A stretch of DNA of 64,000 nucleotides, from NCBI RefSeq assembly GCF_000014065.1, contig NC_008044.1, forward strand, positions 519,501 to 583,500, written 5' to 3'. Under the pieces are notes generated by a model, which was given only the letters and a program-made list of their open reading frames with translations, had not been told where the DNA came from and did no database searches. The position numbers were made by a program, and so were the translations under genes. The DNA is from Ruegeria sp. TM1040 (lineage in GTDB: Bacteria; Pseudomonadota; Alphaproteobacteria; Rhodobacterales; Rhodobacteraceae). Of the stretch, positions 9,503 to 18,513 are shown piece by piece. Position 1 is the first letter of the stretch. Each line of letters opens with the position of its first letter.

Positions 9503-9836
9503 CCCTCTCGCTGGTTCGGCATCAATTTTTGCTGACTAACAATACTGTTGGTGCTGGAGCGACAGTTTCTGCACATCTGGGTGATTGTTGCACGCTCTTT
9601 GGCGGGGCCAAAATTGCGCACGCGGATCGGGAATCACACACACTGCGGTCTTGATCGCGGTGGCAAGCATGGCTCAGCTCAGATTGCTTGGCGCCATGCG
9701 ATGTCACCTGTCGGCTGCTGCGTGACGCGCGCGCCAGTGCAAGCTACCGCGCGCGCCAAAAGAGTTGCCCAAAACACCTAGAGCCCCGCAGGTCTTGCGC
9801 CTTACGCAAGCCGTCTTGTGCGAGGCTCGGGCGTGC
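9503..9836. other. Intergenic region after dnaE
   Basis: Convergent gap between dnaE and the secreted DUF995-like gene. A small imperfect hairpin lies at 9535-9552 (ACTAACA / TGTTGGT) but it has no T-run. The rest is GC-rich with no gene, RNA or repeat that I can support. Confidence 0.4.
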
Positions 9837-10331
9837 TCAGAGGCCGAGCTTGTTCTTCACAGAGTTCACTTCGGACTGGAATACATAGCCGTTCTTGAAG
9901 TCTCTGACGTTGTTGGAATTGGTCACGGGCCACCACTCGGAGTCTCCCTCCCAACTGCGGTACAACACACCCCAGCCGTTCACAACATGTTGAACGCAAA
10001 TAGGTTCTGAGACGGAACTGCCTGCGCCGTTGCCCTCTGGGTAGTACCAGGTGAGGGTCTGGCAAAGCGTTCCATCCGCAGAAACGCTCCATGTGCCGAC
10101 GCCGAGGCTCTCGGACTGTTCAGAGCACCAGGCGCGAGCCTGATTGTTGGGCGAGAAGTAAACGCCGCCCTCGCAGTTCTGTCTCCAGATGGCGGTTTTG
10201 CCGGAATAGGTCGAGAGCACCTTGTCCACCGGAGCAGGGCGCGCGTTTGCGGGTTTGGGGTCGGCCGTGGCGGCTACAGGCAGGCTTGCCACCAGCGAAA
10301 TGGACAGAAGTGTTTTGAGTGATCGGGCCAT
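9837..10331 (-). CDS. Secreted protein resembling DUF995
   Basis: A 164-residue exported protein of unknown role. The start is set at ATG 10331 because AAGGAGA lies about nine bases upstream and the N-terminus becomes a clean signal peptide (MARSLKTLL... cleaved near ATA-D at residue 23). The mature part has the pattern of DUF995-type proteins: a TYSGKTAIW opening, then GGVYFSPNNQARAWC, then GTWSVSADGTLCQTLTWY. It contains several Trp residues and four Cys that could form disulfides in the periplasm. The DUF995 match is from memory of the pattern. No neighbour suggests a function. Confidence 0.75.
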   Translation of the reverse strand: MARSLKTLLSISLVASLPVAATADPKPANARPAPVDKVLSTYSGKTAIWRQNCEGGVYFSPNNQARAWCSEQSESLGVGTWSVSADGTLCQTLTWYYPEGNGAGSSVSEPICVQHVVNGWGVLYRSWEGDSEWWPVTNSNNVRDFKNGYVFQSEVNSVKNKLGL

Positions 10332-10454
10332 CGGGCATGTCTCCTTGCGCATCAGAATGGGCAGATGGGTCAATTTGTGCAAAATCTTGTCCAAACTTTA
10401 ACGACCGTAGCAAGGGCGAAGCCCGCGCAACCCCGATCAAAACGGCCGGAGCCG

Positions 10455-10649
10455 TTAGTAATGGGGCGGGCGCTCATCGCCAAAGACAGCTCCGCCAGAG
10501 CCCTCTGCTTCGCGCTGCGCCTCGCGCTCCATCAGCATCTGAACGCGGCGCTTCAGCAGATCGAGATCCGCCTGTTGGCTGGTCACAACCTCGTTGAGCT
10601 CGTCGACGGTCCGGCTCAGATAAGCGATCTGTTCTTCGAGATGTTGCAT
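10455..10649 (-). CDS. slyX: SlyX family protein
   Basis: A 64-residue protein that is mostly one coiled-coil helix (EEQIAYLSRTVDELNEVV then LDLLKRRVQML), ending in the typical SlyX tail PPHY. AAGGGAGA precedes the ATG. SlyX is conserved but its biochemical role is not established. Confidence 0.88.
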   Translation of the reverse strand: MQHLEEQIAYLSRTVDELNEVVTSQQADLDLLKRRVQMLMEREAQREAEGSGGAVFGDERPPHY

Positions 10650-10802
10650 GCCCGGGGTCTCCCTTGTGTGAATGGCTGATGTAGCGCGGGCACGACCGCG
10701 CGTCTATGGGAGTCCTGAAGCGCCGGAAGGGTGTCGCACCTTGCTCACTGAGGCCCCTTGGGCTAGACGCAAGCGCGAGAAACCACCCGCAAGGAGGCCA
10801 CC

Positions 10803-12305
10803 ATGGCCAAAGCCAAGAAACAGCCCCGTCCCAAGGCAATTACGCCCAAAGGATTCCGTGACTATTTCGGCGAAGAGGTGACCCAGCGCACGCATATGCT
10901 GGCCACCATTGCGGAGGTCTATCATCATTACGGGTTTGAGGCGCTTGAGTCTTCTGCCGTTGAAACGGTCGAGGCTCTGGGCAAGTTCCTCCCCGATGTG
11001 GATCGCCCGAATGAGGGCGTCTTTGCCTGGCAAGAGGCCGAGGACGATGGCAAAGGTGACTGGATGGCGCTGCGCTATGATCTGACAGCGCCTCTGGCGC
11101 GGGTTTATGCCCAGCACCGTAACGATCTGCCAAGCCCCTATCGCCGCTATGCGATGGGGCCTGTGTGGCGCAACGAGAAGCCCGGCCCCGGTCGGTTCCG
11201 TCAGTTCTATCAATGCGATGCGGATACCGTTGGCACCGCGTCGATGGCAGCAGATGCCGAGATCTGCATGATGCTCTCGGATACGCTGGAAAAGGTCGGC
11301 ATCCCGCGTGGCGACTATCTGGTGCGCGTCAACAACCGCAAGGTTCTGAACGGTGTTCTCGAGGCGATGGGCCTGCTCGAGGACGACCCCAAGCGCGACG
11401 ACGTCCTGCGCACCATCGACAAGTTCGACAAGGTCGGCGAAAGCGGCGTGCGTGAGCTTCTGGGTAAAGGGCGGCTTGACGCCTCTGGAGCCTATATCGA
11501 CGGCGTGGGCCTTGAAGATCATCAGGCCGAGCCGGTTTTGGCGTTCCTGACTTCGAAGGGCGACACCGTTACCGAGACCATGACCAACCTGCGGGCTGCC
11601 GTAGGGGACAGCAAGGTCGGCCAGGAGGGCATCGCCGAGCTGGAGCTGATGGGGTCGCTCTTTGCCGCTGCGGGCTATGGTGAAGACCGCATCCTGATCG
11701 ACCCGTCGATTGTGCGTGGCCTTGGCTACTACACCGGTCCGGTATTTGAGGCGGAGCTGACCTTTGAAATCTTTGACGAAAAAGGCCGTAAGCGCCAGTT
11801 CGGCTCGGTTGCAGGCGGTGGGCGCTATGACGGTTTGGTGAAACGTTTCACCGGCCAAGAAGTCCCTGCCGTGGGGCTCTCGATTGGCGTGGACCGCCTG
11901 TTGGCGGCGCTGCGCGAAAAGGGCCGTTTGGCCGCGACCCCGACGGGGCCGGTTGTGGTCACGGTGATGGATCGTGATCGCATGGCGGACTACCAGGCGA
12001 TGGTGGCTGAGCTGCGTCAGGCGGGCATTCGCGCCGAGGTCTATCTCGGCAATCCCAAGAACTTTGGCAATCAGTTGAAATACGCCGACAAGCGCCATTC
12101 GCCGATTGCGGTCATCGAAGGGGGTGACGAAAAGGATCGTGGCGTGGTCCAGATCAAGGACCTGATCCTCGGCGCCAAGATCGCAGAAAGCGCCACCTTG
12201 GAAGAGTGGAAGGAACGCCCCAGCCAGTTTGAAGTGCCCCGCACGGAACTGGTTGCCAAGGTGCGTGAGATCCTCGTCAGCCAATCCAGCGATCGGGAGG
12301 GCTGA
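10803..12305 (+). CDS. hisS: Histidyl-tRNA synthetase
   Basis: Class II aminoacyl-tRNA synthetase charging tRNA-His, 500 residues. Motif 2 appears as [20 protein letters not shown]; the His-specific motifs are [11 protein letters not shown] and the motif-3 region [12 protein letters not shown] followed by [10 protein letters not shown]. The C-terminal anticodon-binding domain starts near residue 380 ([12 protein letters not shown]). It has a near-perfect AAGGAGG Shine-Dalgarno upstream of ATG 10803. It is the first gene of hisS-hisZ-hisG with only two bases between stop and next start, so tRNA charging and histidine synthesis are co-expressed. Confidence 0.97.
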   Translation: MAKAKKQPRPKAITPKGFRDYFGEEVTQRTHMLATIAEVYHHYGFEALESSAVETVEALGKFLPDVDRPNEGVFAWQEAEDDGKGDWMALRYDLTAPLARVYAQHRNDLPSPYRRYAMGPVWRNEKPGPGRFRQFYQCDADTVGTASMAADAEICMMLSDTLEKVGIPRGDYLVRVNNRKVLNGVLEAMGLLEDDPKRDDVLRTIDKFDKVGESGVRELLGKGRLDASGAYIDGVGLEDHQAEPVLAFLTSKGDTVTETMTNLRAAVGDSKVGQEGIAELELMGSLFAAAGYGEDRILIDPSIVRGLGYYTGPVFEAELTFEIFDEKGRKRQFGSVAGGGRYDGLVKRFTGQEVPAVGLSIGVDRLLAALREKGRLAATPTGPVVVTVMDRDRMADYQAMVAELRQAGIRAEVYLGNPKNFGNQLKYADKRHSPIAVIEGGDEKDRGVVQIKDLILGAKIAESATLEEWKERPSQFEVPRTELVAKVREILVSQSSDREG

Positions 12306-12307
12306 GC

Positions 12308-13399
12308 ATGCCCAACAGATCCCAAATCGAAGCCCGCGCGGCACTATTGCGCCAGCGTTTTGAGGTGGCAGGCGGCGTTGTCGTCGATCCGCCGCTGCTG
12401 CAGCCTGCCGATGTGCTCCTTGACCTTTACGGCGAGGACATCCGTGCGCGCGCCTATGTGACATCAGACGCCCTGCGGGGCGAGCAGATGCTGCGCCCGG
12501 ATTTCACCCTGCCGATGGTCCAGATGCATATGAAAGGGGGCGCGGAACCTGCGCGATATACCTATGCAGGACAAGTGTTTCGCCGCCAGGAGCATGACCC
12601 AGAACGTGCCAATGAATTTGTGCAGGTCGGCTATGAGGTCTTTGACCGCACCGACCCGGCGGACGCGGATGCTGAGGTCTTTGCGCTGTTTCAGCTGCAA
12701 TTGCGCGGCCTCGAGCTGCGGGTCGCCACCGGGGATATCGGCATCCTGATGGCCGCCGTCGAGGGGCTCAACACCACCGAGGTGCGCAAGGCGGCGTTGC
12801 GGCGTCACATCTGGCGCCCACGCCGGTTCCGCGCTCTTCTGGATCGTTTTGCCGGACGCACGCCGATGTCGGAGAGCCGCAAGAAGCTTTTGTCGACCAC
12901 CGGTCCGCTGACCGGCAGCGCGCCGGAGATTGGCAAACGCCGCACCGCCGAGATCGACGCACGGGTCGAGACCCTGCGCGCGGATGCAGGCGCGCCGCCA
13001 ATCTCTGAACATGAGATGGAGGCGCTGGAGGCCTTGCTCGCGGTACGTGAAACGGTTCCTTATGCGCTTGAGCAAATGCGCGATATCGCCGTTGATCTAC
13101 CGGCTATCCTGCCTGCCCTTGAACGTTTGGAGGCCCGCTCGGCGGCGATGAAGGCCCGTGGGATTGCAATCGATCAGCTGGATTTCGAGGCTGCATATGG
13201 GCGCACATCGATGGAATACTACGACGGCTTCGTGTTTGGCTTTTATGCGGAGCGCCGCCCGGATCTACCACCGATCGCGACAGGGGGGCGCTATGACGCT
13301 CTCACGCGCTATCTGGGGCAAGGGGATGAGATCCCTGCCGTGGGCGGTGTCATCCGCCCCGACCTGATCCTGGCTCTGGAAGGGGAGGCCGAGGCATGA
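12308..13399 (+). CDS. hisZ: ATP phosphoribosyltransferase regulatory subunit
   Basis: HisZ is a catalytically dead paralogue of HisS that forms the hetero-octamer with short HisG and gives histidine feedback control at the first step of histidine synthesis. The 363-residue protein keeps the synthetase-like fold elements (LRPDFTLPMV, YTYAGQVFRRQEHDPER, GGRYDALTRYLG) but is shorter and lacks the anticodon-binding domain. It ends in an ATGA overlap with hisG. Confidence 0.95.
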   Translation: MPNRSQIEARAALLRQRFEVAGGVVVDPPLLQPADVLLDLYGEDIRARAYVTSDALRGEQMLRPDFTLPMVQMHMKGGAEPARYTYAGQVFRRQEHDPERANEFVQVGYEVFDRTDPADADAEVFALFQLQLRGLELRVATGDIGILMAAVEGLNTTEVRKAALRRHIWRPRRFRALLDRFAGRTPMSESRKKLLSTTGPLTGSAPEIGKRRTAEIDARVETLRADAGAPPISEHEMEALEALLAVRETVPYALEQMRDIAVDLPAILPALERLEARSAAMKARGIAIDQLDFEAAYGRTSMEYYDGFVFGFYAERRPDLPPIATGGRYDALTRYLGQGDEIPAVGGVIRPDLILALEGEAEA

Positions 13400-14088
13400 G
13401 CATCAAACTCGGTGTGCCGTCCAAGGGACGGCTGATGGAGAAAACCTTCGACTGGTTTGCAAAACGCGGTATCACCCTGTCTCGGACCGGTTCTGATCGC
13501 GAATACGCCGGCGCAGTAGAAGGCGTTGAGGGCGTAGACCTGGTTCTGCTCTCTGCTGGCGAAATCCCACGAGAGCTGGCTGCTGGACGTATCCACCTGG
13601 GTGTGACCGGTACGGACCTCGTGCACGAGAAGCTGCCGCGCTGGGAACAGCAGGTCGAAGAGCTCGAGCCTATGGGCTTTGGTGAGGCGGATTTGATCCT
13701 TGCGGTGCCGCAGTTCTGGATCGATGTGGACACGCTCGAAGATCTCGATGCGGTCGCTGCGGCGTTTCGCCGAACCCATGGTCACCGCCTGCGGATTGCG
13801 ACGAAGTACCACCGTTTGATCCGCGAGTTCCTCGCAGATGCCGGAGTTGCGGACTATCAGTTGATTGACAGCCAGGGCGCAACCGAGGGGACTGTGAAGA
13901 ACGAAACGGCGGAAATGGTCGCGGATATTACCTCCACCGGTGAAACTCTGCGCGCAAACCACCTCAAGATCCTCTCGGATGGGTTGGTACTGCGCAGTCA
14001 GGCAACGCTGTGGCGCAGCCGCGTTGCAAAATGCACGCCTGAAGAGAAGCAAACCCTGCAAACGCTTTTGACAAAGATTGAAGGCTAA
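13396..14088 (+). CDS. hisG: ATP phosphoribosyltransferase, short form
   Basis: Catalyses the condensation of ATP with PRPP, the committed step of histidine synthesis. At 230 residues it is the short form, which lacks the C-terminal ACT-like regulatory domain and therefore needs HisZ, encoded just upstream. The type II periplasmic-binding-protein fold is recognisable from LGVPSKGRLMEKTFDWF, GRIHLGVTGTDLVHE, and the PRPP-loop region DSQGATEGTVKNE. Transcription probably ends at the hairpin at 14143-14166. Confidence 0.96.
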   Translation: MSIKLGVPSKGRLMEKTFDWFAKRGITLSRTGSDREYAGAVEGVEGVDLVLLSAGEIPRELAAGRIHLGVTGTDLVHEKLPRWEQQVEELEPMGFGEADLILAVPQFWIDVDTLEDLDAVAAAFRRTHGHRLRIATKYHRLIREFLADAGVADYQLIDSQGATEGTVKNETAEMVADITSTGETLRANHLKILSDGLVLRSQATLWRSRVAKCTPEEKQTLQTLLTKIEG

Positions 14089-14096
14089 ACTGGGAT

Positions 14097-14233
14097 GCGA
14101 GGCTCTGCCTCGCGCTCCGGGATATTTCTCGTTAGAAGAAGGAAGGCTGCGGGATCCGCGGCCTTTCTTGCTTCTTCTGACCTCAAATATCCTGGGGTGA
14201 ACTGGCCGTTAGGCCAGGAGGGGCAAAGCCCCT
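14097..14233. repeat. Inverted pair of palindromic elements flanking the hisG terminator (copies D1, D2)
   Basis: D1 (14097-14141) lies in minus orientation: read on the minus strand it gives CTTCTTCTAACG, GAAATATCCCGG, then GCGAGGCAGAGCCTCGC. D2 (14171-14233) lies in plus orientation: CTTCTTCTGACC, AAATATCCTGGGG, GGCCGTTAGGCC, AGGGGCAAAGCCCCT. They face away from each other around a central hairpin, and the whole block can fold into one long imperfect structure. They are diverged members of the element family seen in xdhA, xdhB and between nrdE and nrdF. Confidence 0.65.
14143..14166 (+). terminator. Probable intrinsic terminator of hisS-hisZ-hisG
   Basis: A ten-pair stem AAGGCTGCGG / CCGCGGCCTT (one G-T pair) with a three-base loop, followed by the pyrimidine run TTTCTTGCTTCTTCT. 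It lies 55 bases after the hisG stop. Confidence 0.65.
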
Positions 14234-14245
14234 GCAGCCTTTGCG

Positions 14246-14677
14246 TCAGATCACGCCCATTTCCGCAAGCGCTTGAGAGAGCTCGGCGGGGAGAGGCTCT
14301 TCGCTTTCGCGTCCCTCTGGCAGGTCCGCGGGGGTGTCCTCGGGCTTGAGATAGCGCCAGCCCTGGAAGGGGCGTTTCGGGGCTGTGTGGGTGCGATGGA
14401 CCTCTGGGTCGAGTACGATGGCGCAGCGTCTGATATCATCGTCCCCAAAGACCTCGTCCATGCGGATGATGCGCTGCCGACATTGGATCAGTCCTTTGAT
14501 GACCCAGTAGATGGATCCCCCATCAACGATCTCGGACTCTCGCTTCGGCCACATGCGAGTGATGTGGCGCGGCAAACCATCCGGCCAGCGCCGGGCGTAA
14601 CTCTGTTGCCAGTCCAAGAGGCTCTCGACACTTTCAGAGCCGACGGAGAGCTTTACGAGATTGATATGCTTGTCCAT
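14246..14677 (-). CDS. DUF1489 family protein
   Basis: A conserved alphaproteobacterial cytosolic protein of unknown function, 143 residues from the chosen start. The family opening is visible as HINLVKLSVGSESVESLLDW, followed by RHITRMWPKRESEIVDGGSIYWVIKG. The start is placed at the ATG of MDKHINLVKL because family members begin just before this motif. An in-frame ATG 12 codons upstream (14713) is possible, and neither has a strong ribosome-binding site. Confidence 0.8.
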   Translation of the reverse strand: MDKHINLVKLSVGSESVESLLDWQQSYARRWPDGLPRHITRMWPKRESEIVDGGSIYWVIKGLIQCRQRIIRMDEVFGDDDIRRCAIVLDPEVHRTHTAPKRPFQGWRYLKPEDTPADLPEGRESEEPLPAELSQALAEMGVI

Positions 14678-14821
14678 GGGGGTGTCCAGAGTCGTCTGCT
14701 TTGATGTCGTCATATTGTAGCTCTGGCCACTAAAACAACAAGCTCTGGTGCGTAAAACCTGTGTTGACCGAAGCCCAGTGCCGTGAGGCCTGCGCGGTTT
14801 CGATCAAGGCGAGGTTGGGTG

Positions 14822-14860
14822 CGGTCTCCCCGGCGCAGGTCTTGCAGGCAGGGGAGACCG
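14822..14860 (-). terminator. Stem-loop downstream of the FYDLN gene
   Basis: A perfect ten-base inverted repeat CGGTCTCCCC / GGGGAGACCG with a 19-base loop, six bases past the stop of the minus-strand FYDLN gene. No T-run follows, so it may act as a 3' stabiliser or a weak terminator. Confidence 0.4.
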
Positions 14861-14866
14861 GACAGA

Positions 14867-15196
14867 TCAGCTTTCTTCGTCCTCAGACGCGACGTCTGCG
14901 AGTTCGTCGAGGGACACGTTGTCCTCATCGTCGTCATCGTCCAGAACGTCGTCACCGAGATCCATATCGACCGCATCGTCATCATCATCGAGCACCGCAT
15001 CATCGGAATCGGTGTTCTGTTTGGCCTTCAGGCTTGCGGCGTCTTCGGCGTCGGCTTCGATCATACGGCTCTTGGTGGTGTCGATTTCGACGACCTCACC
15101 AGTGTAGGGGCTGATGATCGGGTTGTTGTTCAGGTCGTAGAACCGTTTGCCAGTGGTCGGGCAAACGCGTTTCGTACCCCATTCTTCCTTGGGCAT
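14867..15196 (-). CDS. FYDLN-acid family protein (TIGR02300)
   Basis: A 109-residue alphaproteobacterial protein of unknown function. The N-terminus is the conserved zinc-ribbon-like stretch EWGTKRVCPTTGKRFYDLN followed by PIISPYTGEVVE; only one Cys of a metal site is obvious. The C-terminal half is extremely acidic with long Asp/Glu runs, which is the hallmark of the family. AAGGGA precedes the ATG. Confidence 0.92.
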   Translation of the reverse strand: MPKEEWGTKRVCPTTGKRFYDLNNNPIISPYTGEVVEIDTTKSRMIEADAEDAASLKAKQNTDSDDAVLDDDDDAVDMDLGDDVLDDDDDEDNVSLDELADVASEDEES

Positions 15197-15308
15197 GTGG
15201 ATTCCCTTATAAAATAGCGTGAGTCGGTGAGACGATTCAGGTGCCTTGCCATATGCTGTCTACCCTGTCAAAGCCTTTGCTCGCCTGTGGCACATGAGGA
15301 GAAATGTG

Positions 15309-16010
15309 ATGCCGGAACTGAGCCTCTCGGGAGAGCCGGAAGTGCGGGTGACTTTGCGTCGCTCTGCGCAGGCTCGGCGCATGTCGCTCCGGATCTCTTC
15401 GCTCGACGGGCGCGTGACCCTAACCCTGCCCAAACGGGTCTCGGAACGGGAGGGGCGGGCGTTTCTGTTGGAAAAGGAAGACTGGATTCGCAGTCACTTG
15501 GCCCGGCAGCCGGAACGGATCGATGTTGGCATCGGGATATCTCTCCCCATTGAAGGGCGCACGATCACCATAAAGGCCGGGGCAGGGCGTCGGGTGCGGC
15601 ACGCGGAGGATACGCTTGTGGTTCCGGAGCCTGCACCTGCACGGCGGCTCGAGCGATACCTGCGTGAGCTGGCGCGCGACCGGTTGGCGGCGGCGTCGGA
15701 TCTCTATGCGGAAAGGCTGGGGCGGCGGTACAGCAGCCTCACCCTGCGCGACACGCGATCCAGATGGGGGTCGTGTTCCTCTGCAGGTGGCTTGATGTAT
15801 TCTTGGCGGCTCATTCTCGCGCCGCCGGACATCCTCCACTATGTCGCCGCCCATGAGGTGGCACATCTCAAGGAGATGAACCACTCACGCGCGTTCTGGG
15901 CCACGGTTGAGGATATCCATGGAGACTATCGCGACCAACGGCACTGGCTGCAAACCGAGGGCAACGCGCTGCATCGCTACCGGTTTGAGGAAAACGTCGA
16001 GAGGGATTGA
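15309..16010 (+). CDS. YgjP-type (SprT/DUF45-like) zinc metallopeptidase
   Basis: A 233-residue cytosolic protein of the YgjP/DUF45 metallopeptidase family. The start is placed at ATG 15309 because GAGGAGA lies eight bases upstream; a start 63 bases earlier would add an unconserved tail. The N-terminal beta-rich part shows RRSAQARRMSLRISSLDGRV. The catalytic zinc site is HEVAHLKEMNH with H182, E183, H186 and a following Asn-His, preceded by the conserved SRWGSCSSAGGLMYSWRLI. The physiological substrate is unknown. Confidence 0.88.
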   Translation: MPELSLSGEPEVRVTLRRSAQARRMSLRISSLDGRVTLTLPKRVSEREGRAFLLEKEDWIRSHLARQPERIDVGIGISLPIEGRTITIKAGAGRRVRHAEDTLVVPEPAPARRLERYLRELARDRLAAASDLYAERLGRRYSSLTLRDTRSRWGSCSSAGGLMYSWRLILAPPDILHYVAAHEVAHLKEMNHSRAFWATVEDIHGDYRDQRHWLQTEGNALHRYRFEENVERD

Positions 16011-16042
16011 TCTTCTGACGTTTTGTGATCACATGCTGCGTC

Positions 16043-16705
16043 ATGGACAAGCTGCTGACGGGCAACCGGCCCACTGCCGAAAATACGGGGTCCGCGCATG
16101 ATCGCGTCTACCGCGCCTTGCGGACCCGGATCATGCATGGGGCGATTGCGCCCGGAGCATCGCTGACCCTGCGTGGAATCGGCAAGGAATATGATGTCTC
16201 GATGACCCCGGCGCGCGAGGCGGTGCGCCGGCTGGTGGCCGAGGGCGCGTTGTTTCTCTCTTCTTCCGGTCGGGTCTCCACGCCAGAGCTCTCCAATGAG
16301 CGGATCGAGGAGCTGGCAGCCCTTCGGGCGCTGATCGAGGTGGAACTTGCCTCGCGGGCGCTGCCACGGGCGCATATGGCGCTGATCGACCGGCTGCAGG
16401 CGATCAATGGGACCGTCGCAGAGATGATCTCTAAACGTGATGCGGTGGGCTATATTCGCACCAATCTCGAATTTCATCGCACGCTCTATCTGCGTGCGCA
16501 GGCGCCAGCGATGCTGGCCATGGCCGAAACAGTCTGGCTGCAACTGGGGCCGACCATGCGGGCGCTTTATGGTCGTCTGGGCCGGACCGAACCGCCGCAG
16601 AACCACAAGCTGATCATTGCCGCGCTCAAGGCGGGTGACGAGCCGGGGCTACGGCTCGCGTTGCGCACGGATGTGACACAAGGGCTACGGCTTCTGGCGG
16701 GCTAG
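16043..16705 (+). CDS. GntR family transcriptional regulator (FCD domain)
   Basis: A 220-residue DNA-binding regulator. The N-terminal winged helix has SAHDRVYRALRTRIMHGAI, then LRGIGKEYDVSMTPAREAVRRL, and a FadR-type C-terminal ligand-binding domain (ELAALRALIEVELASRA, NLEFHRTLYLRA) that usually binds a small organic acid through a metal site. The start is set at ATG 16043 (MDKLLTG); an in-frame GTG six codons earlier exists. It precedes the cysE-VOC-M20 genes in the same direction with a 130-base gap, so it may be their local regulator. Confidence 0.88.
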   Translation: MDKLLTGNRPTAENTGSAHDRVYRALRTRIMHGAIAPGASLTLRGIGKEYDVSMTPAREAVRRLVAEGALFLSSSGRVSTPELSNERIEELAALRALIEVELASRALPRAHMALIDRLQAINGTVAEMISKRDAVGYIRTNLEFHRTLYLRAQAPAMLAMAETVWLQLGPTMRALYGRLGRTEPPQNHKLIIAALKAGDEPGLRLALRTDVTQGLRLLAG

Positions 16706-16835
16706 ATTTGAGGCAGGCGTTTCCGAAGCGTGGTCTGTGTGTTCAAATTTTGGCAACGTAGCGCTGCCGAACTGTGTCTTGTGAAGATCGCGGGATCTGT
16801 GCAGTCTCTGCCCAAACGCTGCGAGCGAGGAAGAC

Positions 16836-17615
16836 ATGGGCGCCAATCCCCTGAGACAGAGCCTTCTGCAAGAGGTGCGTGATCTTTTTGCGCAGGAGCC
16901 AGCCCTGCGCGGCCTCTACGGCTATGACCCCGATCAGGTCGGTACCGTGCCTGCGTTGTTCGCTGCGGTGCTTTCCTCCAGTTCGCCCGACCCAAAGCTG
17001 CGGGATCTGGTGCGTGACCTTGCTCTTAAGGTTTTTGAAACTGGGTCTGAGCTTGTGGAGGTTATTCTGGACGATTTGCTGGCAACAACCGCCCGGGATG
17101 AGGCCGAGAGTGCTGCGCAGGTGCTGCACAGCGCGCATGGGTTTCAGGCGCTGATGTCCTACCGTCTGACCCGCGCGCTCTGGCTTGATGGGCGGCAAAC
17201 GCTTGCGCTGGCGCTCAAGCTTCAGTTTACCCGCGTGTTCTCGGTCGAGATCTGGCCTCAGGCCCAAATCGGACGCGGGGTCTGGGTGGATCACGGGCTT
17301 GGGCTGGTGATTGGCCAGGCCGCCGTGATCGAGGACGACGTCTGCCTCTGGCATGGCGTCACGCTGGGATCGAACTTCGTCGATATGGGCGAGGCCCGCC
17401 ACCCAACCCTGCGCCGTGGCGTTGTGGTGGGAGCCGGCGCGACCCTCCTTGGTCCGATCGAGATCGGTGCCGGCGCGACCATCGCAGCCGGCGCGGTCGT
17501 CACCCGCGATGTGCCCGCGGGCCATGTGGTTGCGGGGCCACCCGCGTCAGATCGGGGTGTCGGTCGCTTCGCGGGCTTCACACCTTTGCAGCAACTCAGG
17601 GGGCAAGACAGATGA
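16836..17615 (+). CDS. cysE: Serine O-acetyltransferase
   Basis: Makes O-acetylserine from serine and acetyl-CoA, the carbon precursor of cysteine. The 259-residue protein has the alpha-helical N-terminal domain of CysE (LFAQEPALRGLYGYDPDQV) and then the left-handed beta-helix hexapeptide repeats from about residue 135 (IGRGVWVDHGLGLVIGQAAV, RRGVVVGAGATLLGPIEIG, GATIAAGAVVTRDVPAGHVV). The His of WVDHG and that of WHGVTLG match the active site. It overlaps the next gene as ATGA, an unusual partner for cysE. A related acyltransferase on another amino acid cannot be ruled out. Confidence 0.85.
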   Translation: MGANPLRQSLLQEVRDLFAQEPALRGLYGYDPDQVGTVPALFAAVLSSSSPDPKLRDLVRDLALKVFETGSELVEVILDDLLATTARDEAESAAQVLHSAHGFQALMSYRLTRALWLDGRQTLALALKLQFTRVFSVEIWPQAQIGRGVWVDHGLGLVIGQAAVIEDDVCLWHGVTLGSNFVDMGEARHPTLRRGVVVGAGATLLGPIEIGAGATIAAGAVVTRDVPAGHVVAGPPASDRGVGRFAGFTPLQQLRGQDR

Positions 17616-18505
17616 CCACACTTGGCATAGATCATCCGCTTGTCTGTGTGCGCGATCTGGCCGCGAAGCGCGCGACGTATCAAAGCCTCGGCTTTTTGAT
17701 GAAGCCCCCGGGGATGCACCCTTGGGGCACCTCGACGGCGCTGGTGATCTTTCGAAACCAGCTTCTTGAGCTGGTCAGTATTGAGGATGAGAGCCTGCTG
17801 GATGGCTATGCAGCGGGATCATTCCGCTTTGGCCGTCATGTCGAGGCGTGGCTGGCAGAGCGCGAAGGGGTCTGCCTTTCTGCACTCAATTCAATGGATG
17901 CTGAGGCGGATGAGGCAGCAGTGCTGGCGCGCGGTGGCAGCTGTGCTGGCACGGTTGAATTCGGGCGCGACGTGGTGCGCGATGATGGCACGCCGGATCG
18001 TACCAAGACCACGCTCAAGATTTTCCCGCATGCGGGGTTGCCGCGCCTCAGCATGTTTGCCTGCCAGCAACATCGCCGCGACCTGATCGAGTTTCCTGAT
18101 TGGATGGATCATCCCAATGGGGCACATGGCTTTGCCTCTGCGACCATCCTTGCCGCGCCTTCGGATCAGGGCAGGGTGCGCGATTGGCTGTCCGTGCTCC
18201 ACGGAGCTGACGCGGTACGGGACACCGACTGGGGATTTGAGGTTGCAACAACCAATGGGCGGTGGCGCGTGGTTAGCCGGGCCACCGCGCCTGCGCTCTT
18301 GGGAAAGCTGCCCGACGGGCTCGCGTCCGATGGCGCGCCATCGGTGATCTCGCTCGACATACGCTGCCATGCGCTGTCACAGCTTCGCCCCTTCGTCGAG
18401 GCAGGAGAGTTCGTCTGCCAGGACGTCAATGGGGCCTTGGTGCTGACAGAGGTTGCGCGTCTGGGTGGCATCCTTCTGAGTTTTCACGAAATACCAAAGG
18501 TTTGA
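17612..18505 (+). CDS. VOC/glyoxalase-like domain protein
   Basis: A 297-residue protein of the Glyoxalase_3 (PF13468-type) group of the vicinal oxygen chelate superfamily. The N-terminal module begins GIDHPLVCVRDLAAKRATYQ and continues GFLMKPPGMHPWGTSTALVI, with the metal-binding type His H8 and a Glu in LLELVSIED. A second module spans roughly residues 165-270. Members of this group are mostly uncharacterised dioxygenase- or glyoxalase-like enzymes. Coupling to cysE by ATGA overlap and to the M20 gene by an eight-base gap places it in one operon. Confidence 0.82.
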   Translation: MTTLGIDHPLVCVRDLAAKRATYQSLGFLMKPPGMHPWGTSTALVIFRNQLLELVSIEDESLLDGYAAGSFRFGRHVEAWLAEREGVCLSALNSMDAEADEAAVLARGGSCAGTVEFGRDVVRDDGTPDRTKTTLKIFPHAGLPRLSMFACQQHRRDLIEFPDWMDHPNGAHGFASATILAAPSDQGRVRDWLSVLHGADAVRDTDWGFEVATTNGRWRVVSRATAPALLGKLPDGLASDGAPSVISLDIRCHALSQLRPFVEAGEFVCQDVNGALVLTEVARLGGILLSFHEIPKV

Positions 18506-18513
18506 GAGAGAGC

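Noticed and set aside
10704-12464. A 586-codon minus-strand frame
   Set aside because: Antisense of hisS, with no family resemblance.
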